This document shows, in pieces, positions 6,792-13,317 of a stretch of DNA of 21,051 nucleotides (positions are counted from its first letter, which is position 1; each line of letters begins with the position of its first letter). Made by a program: the position numbers and the translations under genes. Origin of the DNA: Massilia sp. UBA2709 (lineage in GTDB: Bacteria > Pseudomonadota > Gammaproteobacteria > Burkholderiales > Burkholderiaceae_D); contig DEKZ01000299.1 of NCBI GenBank assembly GCA_002354135.1, forward strand, positions 1-21,051, written 5' to 3'. Under the pieces are notes generated by a model. The model made no database searches and was not told the origin of the DNA. It was given only the letters and a program-made list of their open reading frames with translations.

Positions 6792-8828
6792 ATGACAAAC
6801 ACCGCCTACCCCCACCTGCTCGCACCGCTCGACCTGGGCTTCACCACGCTGAAGAACCGCGTGATCATGGGCTCGATGCACACCGGGCTCGAAGACCGCT
6901 TCTACAACTACGGCAAGCTGGCCGCCTTCTACCGCGAACGCGCGGCCGGCGGCGTCGGGCTGATCGTCACCGGCGGCATCTCGCCGAACCGCCAGGGCTG
7001 GCTGCTGCCGATGGGCGGCACCCTGAATTTCCTGGGCGACGTGCCGAACCATCGCCGCGTCACCCGCGCCGTGCATGAGGAGGGCGGCAAGATCCTGCTG
7101 CAGATCCTGCACGCCGGCCGCTACGGTTATCAACCCTTCGTGGTCTCGGCGACCGCCACCAAGTCGCCGATTTCTCCCTTCAAGCCGCGCGCGCTGACCG
7201 AGCACGGCATCGAGGCCACCATCCGCGCCTATGCGCGCTGCGCGAAACTCGCAAAGCTGGCCGGCTACGACGGCGTCGAGGTGATGGGCAGCGAGGGCTA
7301 CCTGCTGAACCAGTTCCTGTGCGCGCGCGTGAACACGCGCACCGACCGATGGGGCGGCCCGATCGAGAACCGCATGCGCCTGGCGCTGGAAGTGGTGCGC
7401 CGCATCCGTCAAACCGTCGGCCCCGACTTCATCATCATGTACCGCCACTCGGTGCTCGACCTGGTCGAGGGCGGCAACACTTGGGAGGAAGTGGTTACCG
7501 TCGCGCGCGCACTGGAAGAAGCCGGCGTCACCATCCTGAACACCGGCTACGGCTGGCATGAGGCGCGCGTGCCGACCATCGTCACCTCGGTGCCGCGCGC
7601 GGCCTTTGCCAGCGTGGCGGGACGCCTGCGCAAGGAAGTGGGCATTCCCGTGGTTGCCTCGAACCGCATCAACATGCCGCACGAGGCCGAGAGCCTGATC
7701 GCGCGCGGCGACGCCGACATGGTGTCGATGGCGCGGCCCTTCCTGGCCGACGCCGCCTTTGTCGCGAAAGCGGCATCCGGACGCGTCGACGAGATCAACA
7801 CCTGCATCGGCTGCAACCAGGCCTGCCTCGACCACACCTTCTCGAACCAGCGCGCGAGCTGCCTGGTCAATCCGCGCGCCTGCCACGAGACCGAACTGGT
7901 GTACGCGAAGGCGAAGCAGCCGCGCCGCATCGCGGTCGTCGGCGCCGGCCCTGCCGGCCTGTCGGCGGCAACCGTGGCGGCCGAGCGCGGCCACCAGGTG
8001 ACGCTGTTCGAAGCATCGAACCGTATCGGCGGCCAGTTCAACGTGGCCATGCAGGTCCCGGGCAAGGAGGAATTCGCCGAGACCATCCGTTACTTTGGCC
8101 GCAAGCTGGAAACGGTCGGCGTGCAGGTCGAACTGAACCGGCGCGTCACGCGCGAAGAACTGCTGGCGGCGGGTTTTGACGAGGTCATCGTCGCCACCGG
8201 CGTGCGCATGAGGAAGCCAGCGATTCCCGGCATCGATCACCCGAAGGTGCTGTCCTATCTCGAGGTCCTGCGCGACAAGGCCCAGGTCGGCAAGCGCGTG
8301 GCCATCATCGGCGCCGGCGGCATCGGTTTCGACACCGGCGAATTCCTGCTGCACGATCCGAGTCACCCGCTGCCCCAGCCGGTGTCCACCTGGACCGGAG
8401 AATGGGGCGTCGACCTGAACGTCACCACGCCCGGCGGCCTGGTGCCACCGGCGCCGGCGCATCCTTACCGCCAGTTGTGGCTCCTGCAGCGCAAGACCAC
8501 GCGTCCGGGCGCGGGCCTCGGCAAAACCTCGGGCTGGGTGCACCGCGCGGCCTTGCAGCGCGGCGGCGTGAAGATGATGGCGGGCGTGCAGTACGACCGC
8601 ATCGACGACGCCGGCCTGCACATTACGGTCGGCGGGGAGCAGCAGCTGCTGGAAGTGGACAACGTGGTGATCTGCGCCGGGCAGGAGAGCCTGGACGAGC
8701 TGACGATGGCGCCGGGCGCCGCGGCGGGCGGACCGCGCTTCCACAAGATCGGCGGCGCGGCGCTGGCGTCCGAACTCGATGCCAAGCGCGCGATCCGCGA
8801 AGGGGCCGAGCTGGCTGCGGGTTTGTAG
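6792..8828 (+). CDS. fadH: NADPH-dependent 2,4-dienoyl-CoA reductase
   Basis: Reduces 2,4-dienoyl-CoA so that unsaturated fatty acids can be finished by beta-oxidation. About 678 residues, close to E. coli FadH. In order: an Old-Yellow-Enzyme-type FMN barrel (residues 1 to about 330; opening PLDLGFTTLKNRVIMGSMHTG), the 4Fe-4S cysteines C338, C341, C345 and C357 (CIGCNQAC ... C), an FAD site VVGAGPAGLSAA, and an NADPH-binding IIGAGGIGFD. Y170 and H256 (GYGWHEARVPTI) correspond to the catalytic Tyr/His of the E. coli enzyme. The start could be GTG 6789 or ATG 6792; the ATG gives the more usual N-terminus, and neither has a clear ribosome-binding site. The gene stands alone, flanked by REP-like repeats upstream and a convergent membrane-protein gene 30 bases downstream. 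Confidence 0.94.
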   Translation: MTNTAYPHLLAPLDLGFTTLKNRVIMGSMHTGLEDRFYNYGKLAAFYRERAAGGVGLIVTGGISPNRQGWLLPMGGTLNFLGDVPNHRRVTRAVHEEGGKILLQILHAGRYGYQPFVVSATATKSPISPFKPRALTEHGIEATIRAYARCAKLAKLAGYDGVEVMGSEGYLLNQFLCARVNTRTDRWGGPIENRMRLALEVVRRIRQTVGPDFIIMYRHSVLDLVEGGNTWEEVVTVARALEEAGVTILNTGYGWHEARVPTIVTSVPRAAFASVAGRLRKEVGIPVVASNRINMPHEAESLIARGDADMVSMARPFLADAAFVAKAASGRVDEINTCIGCNQACLDHTFSNQRASCLVNPRACHETELVYAKAKQPRRIAVVGAGPAGLSAATVAAERGHQVTLFEASNRIGGQFNVAMQVPGKEEFAETIRYFGRKLETVGVQVELNRRVTREELLAAGFDEVIVATGVRMRKPAIPGIDHPKVLSYLEVLRDKAQVGKRVAIIGAGGIGFDTGEFLLHDPSHPLPQPVSTWTGEWGVDLNVTTPGGLVPPAPAHPYRQLWLLQRKTTRPGAGLGKTSGWVHRAALQRGGVKMMAGVQYDRIDDAGLHITVGGEQQLLEVDNVVICAGQESLDELTMAPGAAAGGPRFHKIGGAALASELDAKRAIREGAELAAGL

Positions 8829-8858
8829 CCTCAGGCCAGTTACCGTAAGGTGGGCGCC

Positions 8859-9617
8859 TCAGTAGCTCAGGCGCAGATACAAACCGCGGTGACACTCGTT
8901 GATATAGCGGAGCACGAAGTACTGGAAGTAGAGGATCGAGAAGATCTCCATCGTCTCTTCCGCCGTCACCATCAGCATGAAGGCGACGTCGCGCACGCCG
9001 CCGGTCTGCGCGACATGGTGGCCCTCGATGGTTTCGAAGCCGATGGCCGCGAACACGAAGGCCGCGCCGGCCAGCGCGAAGTTGAGCATGTAGACCTTCT
9101 TCAGGCGCAGCAGGAAGGGAACCATGTACAGCGCCACCACCACCACGATCGCCGCCACCGGTATCGTCCACGCGACCGACAGCACGGGCACCGTTTCGAA
9201 GTGGGCGCCGGCCACCGACTTGACCATCTTGCTCAGGATGATGCGCAGGTCGGCGAATTCGTCGACCGACATGAACAGGAAGCCGGCCGCCAGGATGCGC
9301 CAGGCCAGCACGTCCTTGTGGCCGGCCTCGCGCGCCAGGTGGGCGGTCGCGAACAGCAGGCAGGACGTGAGCAGCAGGTTCAGGGAAGAGAAGTAGGTCG
9401 GGACGTTGTGCTCCTCGTAGAAGTCGAAGAGCGGCACCAGGCCGAGCGCCATGTCGTTGCCGGCGTAGTACTTGAGTGCCATCGCCGCGCCATGCGCCAG
9501 CACCAGCAGCAGCGCAACGAAGAGAAGCTTGCGGTGCAGGCCGTACAGATCGGATGGGCCGACGACGAGCTGACGCGCATCCGCACGCAGTACTTGCGTA
9601 TCGCTGATCTCTGCCAT
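8859..9617 (-). CDS. Polytopic membrane protein of unknown function
   Basis: 252 residues with about six hydrophobic helices (roughly 31-50, 75-94, 103-119, 142-170, 174-195, 211-236). Acidic residues recur at helix ends or inside helices: FDFYEEHNVPTYFSS (E68, E69, H70), MSVDEFADLR (D119, E120), FETIEGHH (E195, E198, H200), and TAEETMEIF (E220, E221, E224). This pattern resembles uncharacterised bacterial membrane proteins with an 'N-P-T-W-F-S-S' and 'D-E' motif, but I cannot name the family. The acidic and His residues would suit a metal site or proton path; this is inference. The ATG at 9617 is preferred to the GTG at 9626 because AAAAGGTG lies six bases before it. It converges on fadH with only 30 bases between stops. 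Confidence 0.8.
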   Translation of the reverse strand: MAEISDTQVLRADARQLVVGPSDLYGLHRKLLFVALLLVLAHGAAMALKYYAGNDMALGLVPLFDFYEEHNVPTYFSSLNLLLTSCLLFATAHLAREAGHKDVLAWRILAAGFLFMSVDEFADLRIILSKMVKSVAGAHFETVPVLSVAWTIPVAAIVVVVALYMVPFLLRLKKVYMLNFALAGAAFVFAAIGFETIEGHHVAQTGGVRDVAFMLMVTAEETMEIFSILYFQYFVLRYINECHRGLYLRLSY

Positions 9618-9741
9618 GACATTCACCTTTTATTATTGATTGAAGTTCAATTTTCAGGCGGATATTAGCAGAAATAATATAAATAATTTAATTATTCGAT
9701 ACCGCAGCGCAGCAGAAGTTGCGCTGTAACGACAGAGTGGA
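9618..9741. promoter_or_regulatory. AT-rich promoter region of the membrane-protein gene
   Basis: This is sharply AT-rich compared with its surroundings (for example AATAATATAAATAATTTAAT near 9674-9693). It contains a perfect 13-base palindrome, ATTGAAGTTCAAT, at 9639-9651, just upstream of the ribosome-binding site of the minus-strand gene at 9617. The palindrome could be an operator or could lie in the untranslated leader. Several -10-like hexamers are possible in so AT-rich a stretch, so I do not choose one. Confidence 0.5.
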
Positions 9742-9779
9742 CAAAAAAACAAGGGGCCCGCCGAAGCGGACCCCTTGTC
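9742..9779 (-). terminator. Rho-independent terminator of the KAS III gene
   Basis: On the minus strand the stem is ACAAGGGG-x-CCGC/GCGG-x-CCCCTTGT with a CGAA/TTCG loop, followed by seven T (complement of the A-run at 9743-9749). The stem is 12 bp with one mismatch. It lies 25 bases after the KAS III stop codon. Confidence 0.9.
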
Positions 9780-9804
9780 TTGCTGCCGGACGAGCAGGAA
9801 ATGC

Positions 9805-10926
9805 TTACTTTTTGCGCACCACGACGCAGCCGATCGAGTAGCCGGCGCCGAAGGAGCAGATGACGCCGTTCGCGCCCGCGGGCAGGTCGTCCTGGTACTT
9901 GTGGAAGGCGATGATCGAGCCGGCCGACGAGGTGTTGGCGTAGGTGTCGAGGATCACCGGCGCCTCGTTCGGCTCGGCGTCGCGTCCGAGCAGGGTGCGC
10001 GCGATCAGGAGGTTCATGTTCAGGTTCGCCTGGTGCAGCCAGTAGCGCGACACCTGCGGAATCTCCAGGCCGGCCGCTTGCACCGTTTCCTTGATCATCT
10101 CGGCGGCCATCGGGCACACTTCCTTGAACACCCTGCGGCCCTGCTGGCGGAACAGTTTGTCCGCCTTGCCCACGCCCGATTCGTCGAAGCGGTTCATGAA
10201 GCCGAAGTTGTTGCGGATGTTGTTCGAGAACTTGGTCTTCAGTTTCGAGTCGAGGATCTCGAACTGGTGCTGGCTGACGGCGGTGTCGGCCGCTTCGATG
10301 ACCATCGCGGTGCAGGCGTCGCCGAAGATGAAGTGGCTGTCGCGGTCGCGGAAGTTCAGGTGGGCGCTGGTGATTTCCGGGTTCAGCACCAGCACGGCGC
10401 GCGCCTGGCCGGTCTGGACGGCGGCCATCGCGGTCTGGATGCCGAAGGTGGCCGAGGAGCAGGCCACGTTCATGTCGAAACCGAAGCCTTCGATGCCCAG
10501 TGCTTCCTGCACCTCGACCGCCATGGCCGGGTAGGCGCGCTGCATGTTGGACGCGGCGACCAGCACCATGTCGATGTCGCTGGCCACGCGCCCGGCGCGC
10601 TCGAGGGCCTCGCGGGCGGCGGCGACGCAAATCTCCGCCTGCAGCGACAGCTCTTCGTCGGCGCGCTCGGGAATGCGCGACGTCATGCGCGCCGGATCCA
10701 GGATGCCTTCCTTCTCCATCACGTAGCGCGACTTGATGCCGGAGGCTTTTTCGATGAAGGCGCTGCTCGACGGCTCGAGCGCGGTGACGCTGCCCTCGGC
10801 GATGGCGGCGGCATTTTCAAGGTTGAACTGCTCGACGTAGGCGTTGAACGCCGTCACCAGCTCGTCGTTCGAGATGGAATACGGAGGCGTAAACAGGCCG
10901 GTGCCGCTGATGACGACAGTTTTCAT
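9805..10926 (-). CDS. Beta-ketoacyl-ACP synthase III, long FabH-like type
   Basis: Condenses an acyl-CoA with malonyl-ACP to start or feed fatty-acid synthesis. The protein is 373 residues, about 55 longer than E. coli FabH. The Cys-His-Asn triad is intact: C156 in NVACSSATFG, H298 in WLHQANLNMN, and N331 in TYANTSSAGS. IEKASGIKSRY and FSNNIRNNFGF, with the overall length, resemble the Pseudomonas aeruginosa PA3286-type enzyme, reported to take octanoyl-CoA from beta-oxidation; that likeness is from memory. The start is the ATG at 10926, beginning MKTVVISGTGLFTPP; the frame stays open to 11088 but that extension has no family sequence. Transcribed alone from a probable promoter at 11005-10977, with a strong terminator. 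A priming FabH role cannot be excluded, but this length class is not the usual housekeeping FabH. Confidence 0.9.
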   Translation of the reverse strand: MKTVVISGTGLFTPPYSISNDELVTAFNAYVEQFNLENAAAIAEGSVTALEPSSSAFIEKASGIKSRYVMEKEGILDPARMTSRIPERADEELSLQAEICVAAAREALERAGRVASDIDMVLVAASNMQRAYPAMAVEVQEALGIEGFGFDMNVACSSATFGIQTAMAAVQTGQARAVLVLNPEITSAHLNFRDRDSHFIFGDACTAMVIEAADTAVSQHQFEILDSKLKTKFSNNIRNNFGFMNRFDESGVGKADKLFRQQGRRVFKEVCPMAAEMIKETVQAAGLEIPQVSRYWLHQANLNMNLLIARTLLGRDAEPNEAPVILDTYANTSSAGSIIAFHKYQDDLPAGANGVICSFGAGYSIGCVVVRKK

Positions 10927-10976
10927 ATCAGGACTTTCAAAGGAGATAACGGGGTGTTCCCCGCAGACTGACGGGG

Positions 10977-11005
10977 ATTCTACACAATCGGGAAGTAGCT
11001 GGGAA
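10977..11005 (-). promoter_or_regulatory. Candidate sigma-70 promoter of the KAS III gene
   Basis: On the minus strand TTCCCA (11005-11000), a 17-base spacer, and TAGAAT (10982-10977). The -10 matches the consensus at five of six positions and the -35 at four. The start site would be near 10970, giving a leader of about 44 bases. Confidence 0.45.
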
Positions 11006-11079
11006 TTGTCGGGGTGTCTATTTTGTAGGCAGTTTCTTCGGTTCGATAGAACGCTTTTTGCCATATCGATATTGCATTT

Positions 11080-11104
11080 GGTGGGCACGGGGCGCCCACC
11101 CTAC
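11080..11104. repeat. Third, truncated REP-like hairpin unit
   Basis: On the plus strand GGTGGGC (11080-11086) pairs with GCCCACC (11094-11100), followed by CTAC. On the minus strand it therefore begins GTAGGGTGGGC, the same arm as the units at 6643-6712. The other outer arm (CCACGCGGT) is lost after CCACC. It lies between the S41 gene and the KAS III gene. Confidence 0.6.
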
Positions 11105-11141
11105 GGTCTATTTGCCGTACTGATGTCGCGCCTGCGCCTAT

Positions 11142-12557
11142 TCAGCGCGCGTGCCTGGCCAGCTTCGCGCCTTCCTGCCGCTTCGACAATTGCATCGGTT
11201 CGCCCTTCAGGTGCCTGACCGCCTGGGCCAGCTGGAAGTCGGTGTCGCTGCCGTAGGCGAGCGGCTTGCGCTGGCGCAGCGCTTCGAGCAGGGCCATCTG
11301 CTCCTCGATGTCGTCCTGGCGCGTGGCTTCCTCGGCGTCGCCCGACAGGTGGTGCTCGAGGTCGGCCTCGCGCATGCGCAGCGCGTTCAGGCCGTCGTCC
11401 TCTGCGGTCTCGTCGACGGCGAAGTCGGGCACGATGCCGCGCGCCTGGATCGAGCGCCCGGCCGGGGTGTAGTAGCGCGCCGTGGTCAGCTTGACCGCGG
11501 CGTCGCCGCCGATCGGGCGGATGGTCTGCACCGAGCCCTTGCCGAAGGTCTGGCTGCCGACGATGACGGCGCGCTTGTGGTCCTGCAGCGCGCCGGCGAC
11601 GATTTCCGAAGCCGAGGCCGAGCCGGTGTTGACCAGCACCACCAGCGGCAGGGTTTTGAACAGGTTCGGCACCGTTGAGAGCGGGTCGCGCCCGCTGCGC
11701 AGCATGTAGTACTCGGGCCGGCCATAGAAGCGCTGGCGCGATTCGGCCAGCTGGCCGTTGGTCGAGACGATCTCCACGCCCTCGGGCAGGAAGGCCGCCG
11801 CCACCCCGATCGCGCCCTGCAGCAGGCCGCCCGGGTCGTTGCGCAAATCCAGCACCAGGCCTTTCAGTTGCGGCTCCTTGCGCGCCAGTTCGGCCAGCTT
11901 GGCCGCCATGTCGTCCACCGTCGGCTCCTGGAACTGGGAGATGCGCAGCCAGGCGTAGCCCGGCTCGACGATCTTCGCCTTGACGCTTTTCTGCACGATT
12001 TCCTGGCGCTCGACCGTGAGCACCAGCGGCTGCGGCGCGCTCCCCCGCGCAATGGTGAGCGTGACGCGGGTACCGGGCGTGCCGCGCATGCGCTTGACCG
12101 CTTCTTCCAGCCCCAGGCCGCGCACGTCCGCGCCGTCGATGCGGGTGATCAGGTCGCCGGCCTGGATGCCGGCGCGCTCGGCCGGCGAATCCTCCATCGG
12201 CGCGACGATCTCGACATAGCCCTCGTCGCTCTGGCCGATCTCGATGCCCAGGCCGACGAAGCGGCCCTCGGTGCCTTCGCGCAGTTCGCGGTAGGCGGCC
12301 GGGTCGAGGTAGCCGGAATGCGGGTCGAGCGAGCCGACCATGCCGTTGATGGCCTCGGTCAGCAGCTTGCCGCCTTCCACCGGTTCGACGTAGTCGGACT
12401 GGATGATGTCGACCACCTGCGCGAGCTGGCGCAGTCCGTCGAGCGGCAGGCTCGGCTCGACCGGCTTGTAGGCAAGCGCGGAAAACTGCATCGTGACCGC
12501 GACGCCGGCGGCGACGCCGACAGCCAGCAGGCCGGTGTTCTTCAGAGTGGAGCCCAT
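11142..12557 (-). CDS. S41 family C-terminal processing protease (CtpA type)
   Basis: A periplasmic, membrane-anchored serine protease that cuts proteins at their C-termini. 471 residues from the ATG at 12557: an N-terminal signal anchor (TLKNTGLLAVGVAAGVAVTM, about 4-23), a tail-specific-protease N domain, a PDZ domain at about 100-185 (GLGIEI ... SPAERAGIQAGDLITRIDG), then the S41 core. The Ser-Lys dyad is S315 in TGSASASEI and K340 in QTFGKGSVQT, 25 residues apart as in E. coli Prc. RNDPGGLL at 239-246 is also family-typical. The last 80 or so residues are charged and helical. The frame is open to 12785, but the extra sequence is unlike the family and the signal anchor marks the ATG at 12557 as the start. 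No strong ribosome-binding site is seen. The gene reads towards KAS III but is 215 bases away. Confidence 0.93.
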   Translation of the reverse strand: MGSTLKNTGLLAVGVAAGVAVTMQFSALAYKPVEPSLPLDGLRQLAQVVDIIQSDYVEPVEGGKLLTEAINGMVGSLDPHSGYLDPAAYRELREGTEGRFVGLGIEIGQSDEGYVEIVAPMEDSPAERAGIQAGDLITRIDGADVRGLGLEEAVKRMRGTPGTRVTLTIARGSAPQPLVLTVERQEIVQKSVKAKIVEPGYAWLRISQFQEPTVDDMAAKLAELARKEPQLKGLVLDLRNDPGGLLQGAIGVAAAFLPEGVEIVSTNGQLAESRQRFYGRPEYYMLRSGRDPLSTVPNLFKTLPLVVLVNTGSASASEIVAGALQDHKRAVIVGSQTFGKGSVQTIRPIGGDAAVKLTTARYYTPAGRSIQARGIVPDFAVDETAEDDGLNALRMREADLEHHLSGDAEEATRQDDIEEQMALLEALRQRKPLAYGSDTDFQLAQAVRHLKGEPMQLSKRQEGAKLARHAR

Positions 12558-12729
12558 AGAGTGATATGTACTGCGCGATATGTACTGCGCATTAATTACT
12601 ACGCGTTGTTGCCGCGGCGCGGCCGCGTAGGCACGCATGAGGTAGCGCGCGTCCAGTATAAACCCGATTCGCCCGGGGGCGCGGTGGCGCCGGCGCAAAT
12701 GCGGCGCATCTGCACGAAGTCCGACGTTT

Positions 12730-12799
12730 GTAAAGCCATTTGGGCTTCCGGTAAGCAATTGTAAGAGTCGGCGCAGCGCGTGCAATGTGGTCCTATAGT
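12730..12799 (+). promoter_or_regulatory. Putative activator-dependent promoter with GTAAR direct repeats
   Basis: GTAAA at 12730-12734, GTAAG at 12751-12755 and GTAAG at 12761-12765 are direct repeats offset by 21 and 10 bases, which places all three on one face of the helix. Such spacing is typical of OmpR/PhoB-family response regulators; the last two form GTAAG-N5-GTAAG, like a CpxR box. TATAGT at 12794-12799 could be the -10. The expected -35 position reads GCGCAG, so activation would be needed. The repeats are seen; the regulator is inferred. Confidence 0.45.
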
Positions 12800-12804
12800 C
12801 AATT

Positions 12805-12868
12805 GCAGTTTTTCTCTCTCTCCACTTTCCCCCAGTGGACTTTGCCCACGCCAGTCGTGGGCTTTTTT
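12805..12868 (+). ncRNA. Putative small RNA with C-rich loop
   Basis: A terminator with no plus-strand gene upstream of it implies a short transcript. From a start near 12806 (after TATAGT at 12794-12799) to the T-run ending at 12868 it would be about 63 nucleotides: a pyrimidine-rich 5' segment (CTCTCTCTCC), a hairpin TCCACT/AGTGGA (12821-12826/12834-12839) with the loop TTCCCCC, and the terminator hairpin. C-rich single-stranded loops in bacterial sRNAs often pair with Shine-Dalgarno sequences, which suggests a trans-acting regulator, though this is inference. It is not a known RNA family that I recognise. Confidence 0.45.
12844..12868 (+). terminator. Orphan rho-independent terminator
   Basis: GCCCACG (12844-12850), loop CCAGT, CGTGGGC (12856-12862), then six T. 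The stem is perfect. The nearest upstream plus-strand gene, fadH, ends 4 kb earlier beyond three minus-strand genes, so it must serve a local transcript. Confidence 0.85.
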
Positions 12869-13053
12869 ACGCCCGCAGCATGCATGCGCCGGTGGCCCGG
12901 CGGCCGGAGCGGCGCGGTGTGGCGGCTGTTGTATCGAAAAGTAAAAAATCGGTCCCGACCGTATCGGTTTTCCCGGCAGCCGCTAGAATGGCCTGACAAG
13001 AAATCACACCGGCCGCGCCGCCAAGACGCGCGGTCCTATAAAAAATACAAGAG

Positions 13054-13317
13054 ATGAAGACGCTGAACCCGCGCCTGCGTCGCCCTGACGGGCGCGGCGT
13101 GCAAACCTGCCCTGGCATTCGCCGGGGCGCCGCCGCTTCCCCGCATGCTTTCCTGCCGCTGGCCTGCCGCGCCGGCGCCGCCATGCGCCATCTGTCCGCC
13201 GCCGCGCCCACGCCGCATCGCACAAGCACATTGAACCCCGGGACGGGGCTGACCCGCCGCGTCCCGTTTTTTCGTGGCCACGCGCCGCTTTTTCTGCAAT
13301 CGAGGACTTTCCTGTGA
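13054..13317 (+). CDS. Possible leader ORF overlapping the first M13 gene
   Basis: An 87-codon open frame rich in Arg, Pro and Ala with no recognised domain. Its TGA (13315-13317) overlaps the GTG start of the M13 gene (13314) in the arrangement GTGA, as in translational coupling. Its 3' part runs through the terminator-like hairpin at 13239-13272. Against it: AAGAG directly touches the ATG, the composition is biased, and only about four fifths of codons end in G or C, fewer than in neighbouring genes. It may be a chance frame in a GC-rich leader. Confidence 0.25.
   Translation: MKTLNPRLRRPDGRGVQTCPGIRRGAAASPHAFLPLACRAGAAMRHLSAAAPTPHRTSTLNPGTGLTRRVPFFRGHAPLFLQSRTFL
13239..13272 (+). terminator. 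Terminator-like hairpin in the M13 leader
   Basis: CGGGACG (13239-13245) pairs with CGTCCCG (13260-13266), with GGG/CCC available inside, followed by six T (13267-13272). It lies 41 bases upstream of the M13 start codon on the same strand, so it either ends an upstream transcript or acts as an attenuator. Confidence 0.7.

Larger units (their letters stand above)
12558..13313. other. 756-base intergenic control region
   Basis: No recognisable protein gene. It divides into three parts: the upstream region of the S41 gene (12558 to about 12725); a block with three GTAAR direct repeats, a TATAGT element, a small hairpin and a terminator (12730-12868); and a long leader for the first M13 gene with a -10-like TAGAAT at 12984-12989, a short open frame from 13054, and a terminator-like hairpin at 13239-13272. 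A 12-base inverted repeat, CGGTCCCGACCG, is at 12950-12961. Confidence 0.7.

Noticed and set aside
6774..8744. 656-codon antisense frame opposite fadH
   Set aside because: fadH is complete with all cofactor motifs; the antisense frame has no recognisable domain.
8854..8874. GCGCCT/AGGCGC hairpin at the fadH-membrane protein convergence
   Set aside because: A short stem with a 9-base loop and no T-run on either strand; it overlaps the end of the minus-strand gene and is not a convincing terminator.
10927..11088. N-terminal extension of the KAS III protein
   Set aside because: The ATG at 10926 gives the family's usual MKTVVISGTG start; the extension would cover the likely promoter.
12558..12785. 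N-terminal extension of the S41 protease
   Set aside because: The frame is open, but the extension is unlike the family and would put about 76 residues in front of the signal anchor.
12785..13057. 90-codon plus-strand frame in the intergenic region
   Set aside because: It runs through the terminator at 12844-12868 and has no ribosome-binding site or family resemblance.
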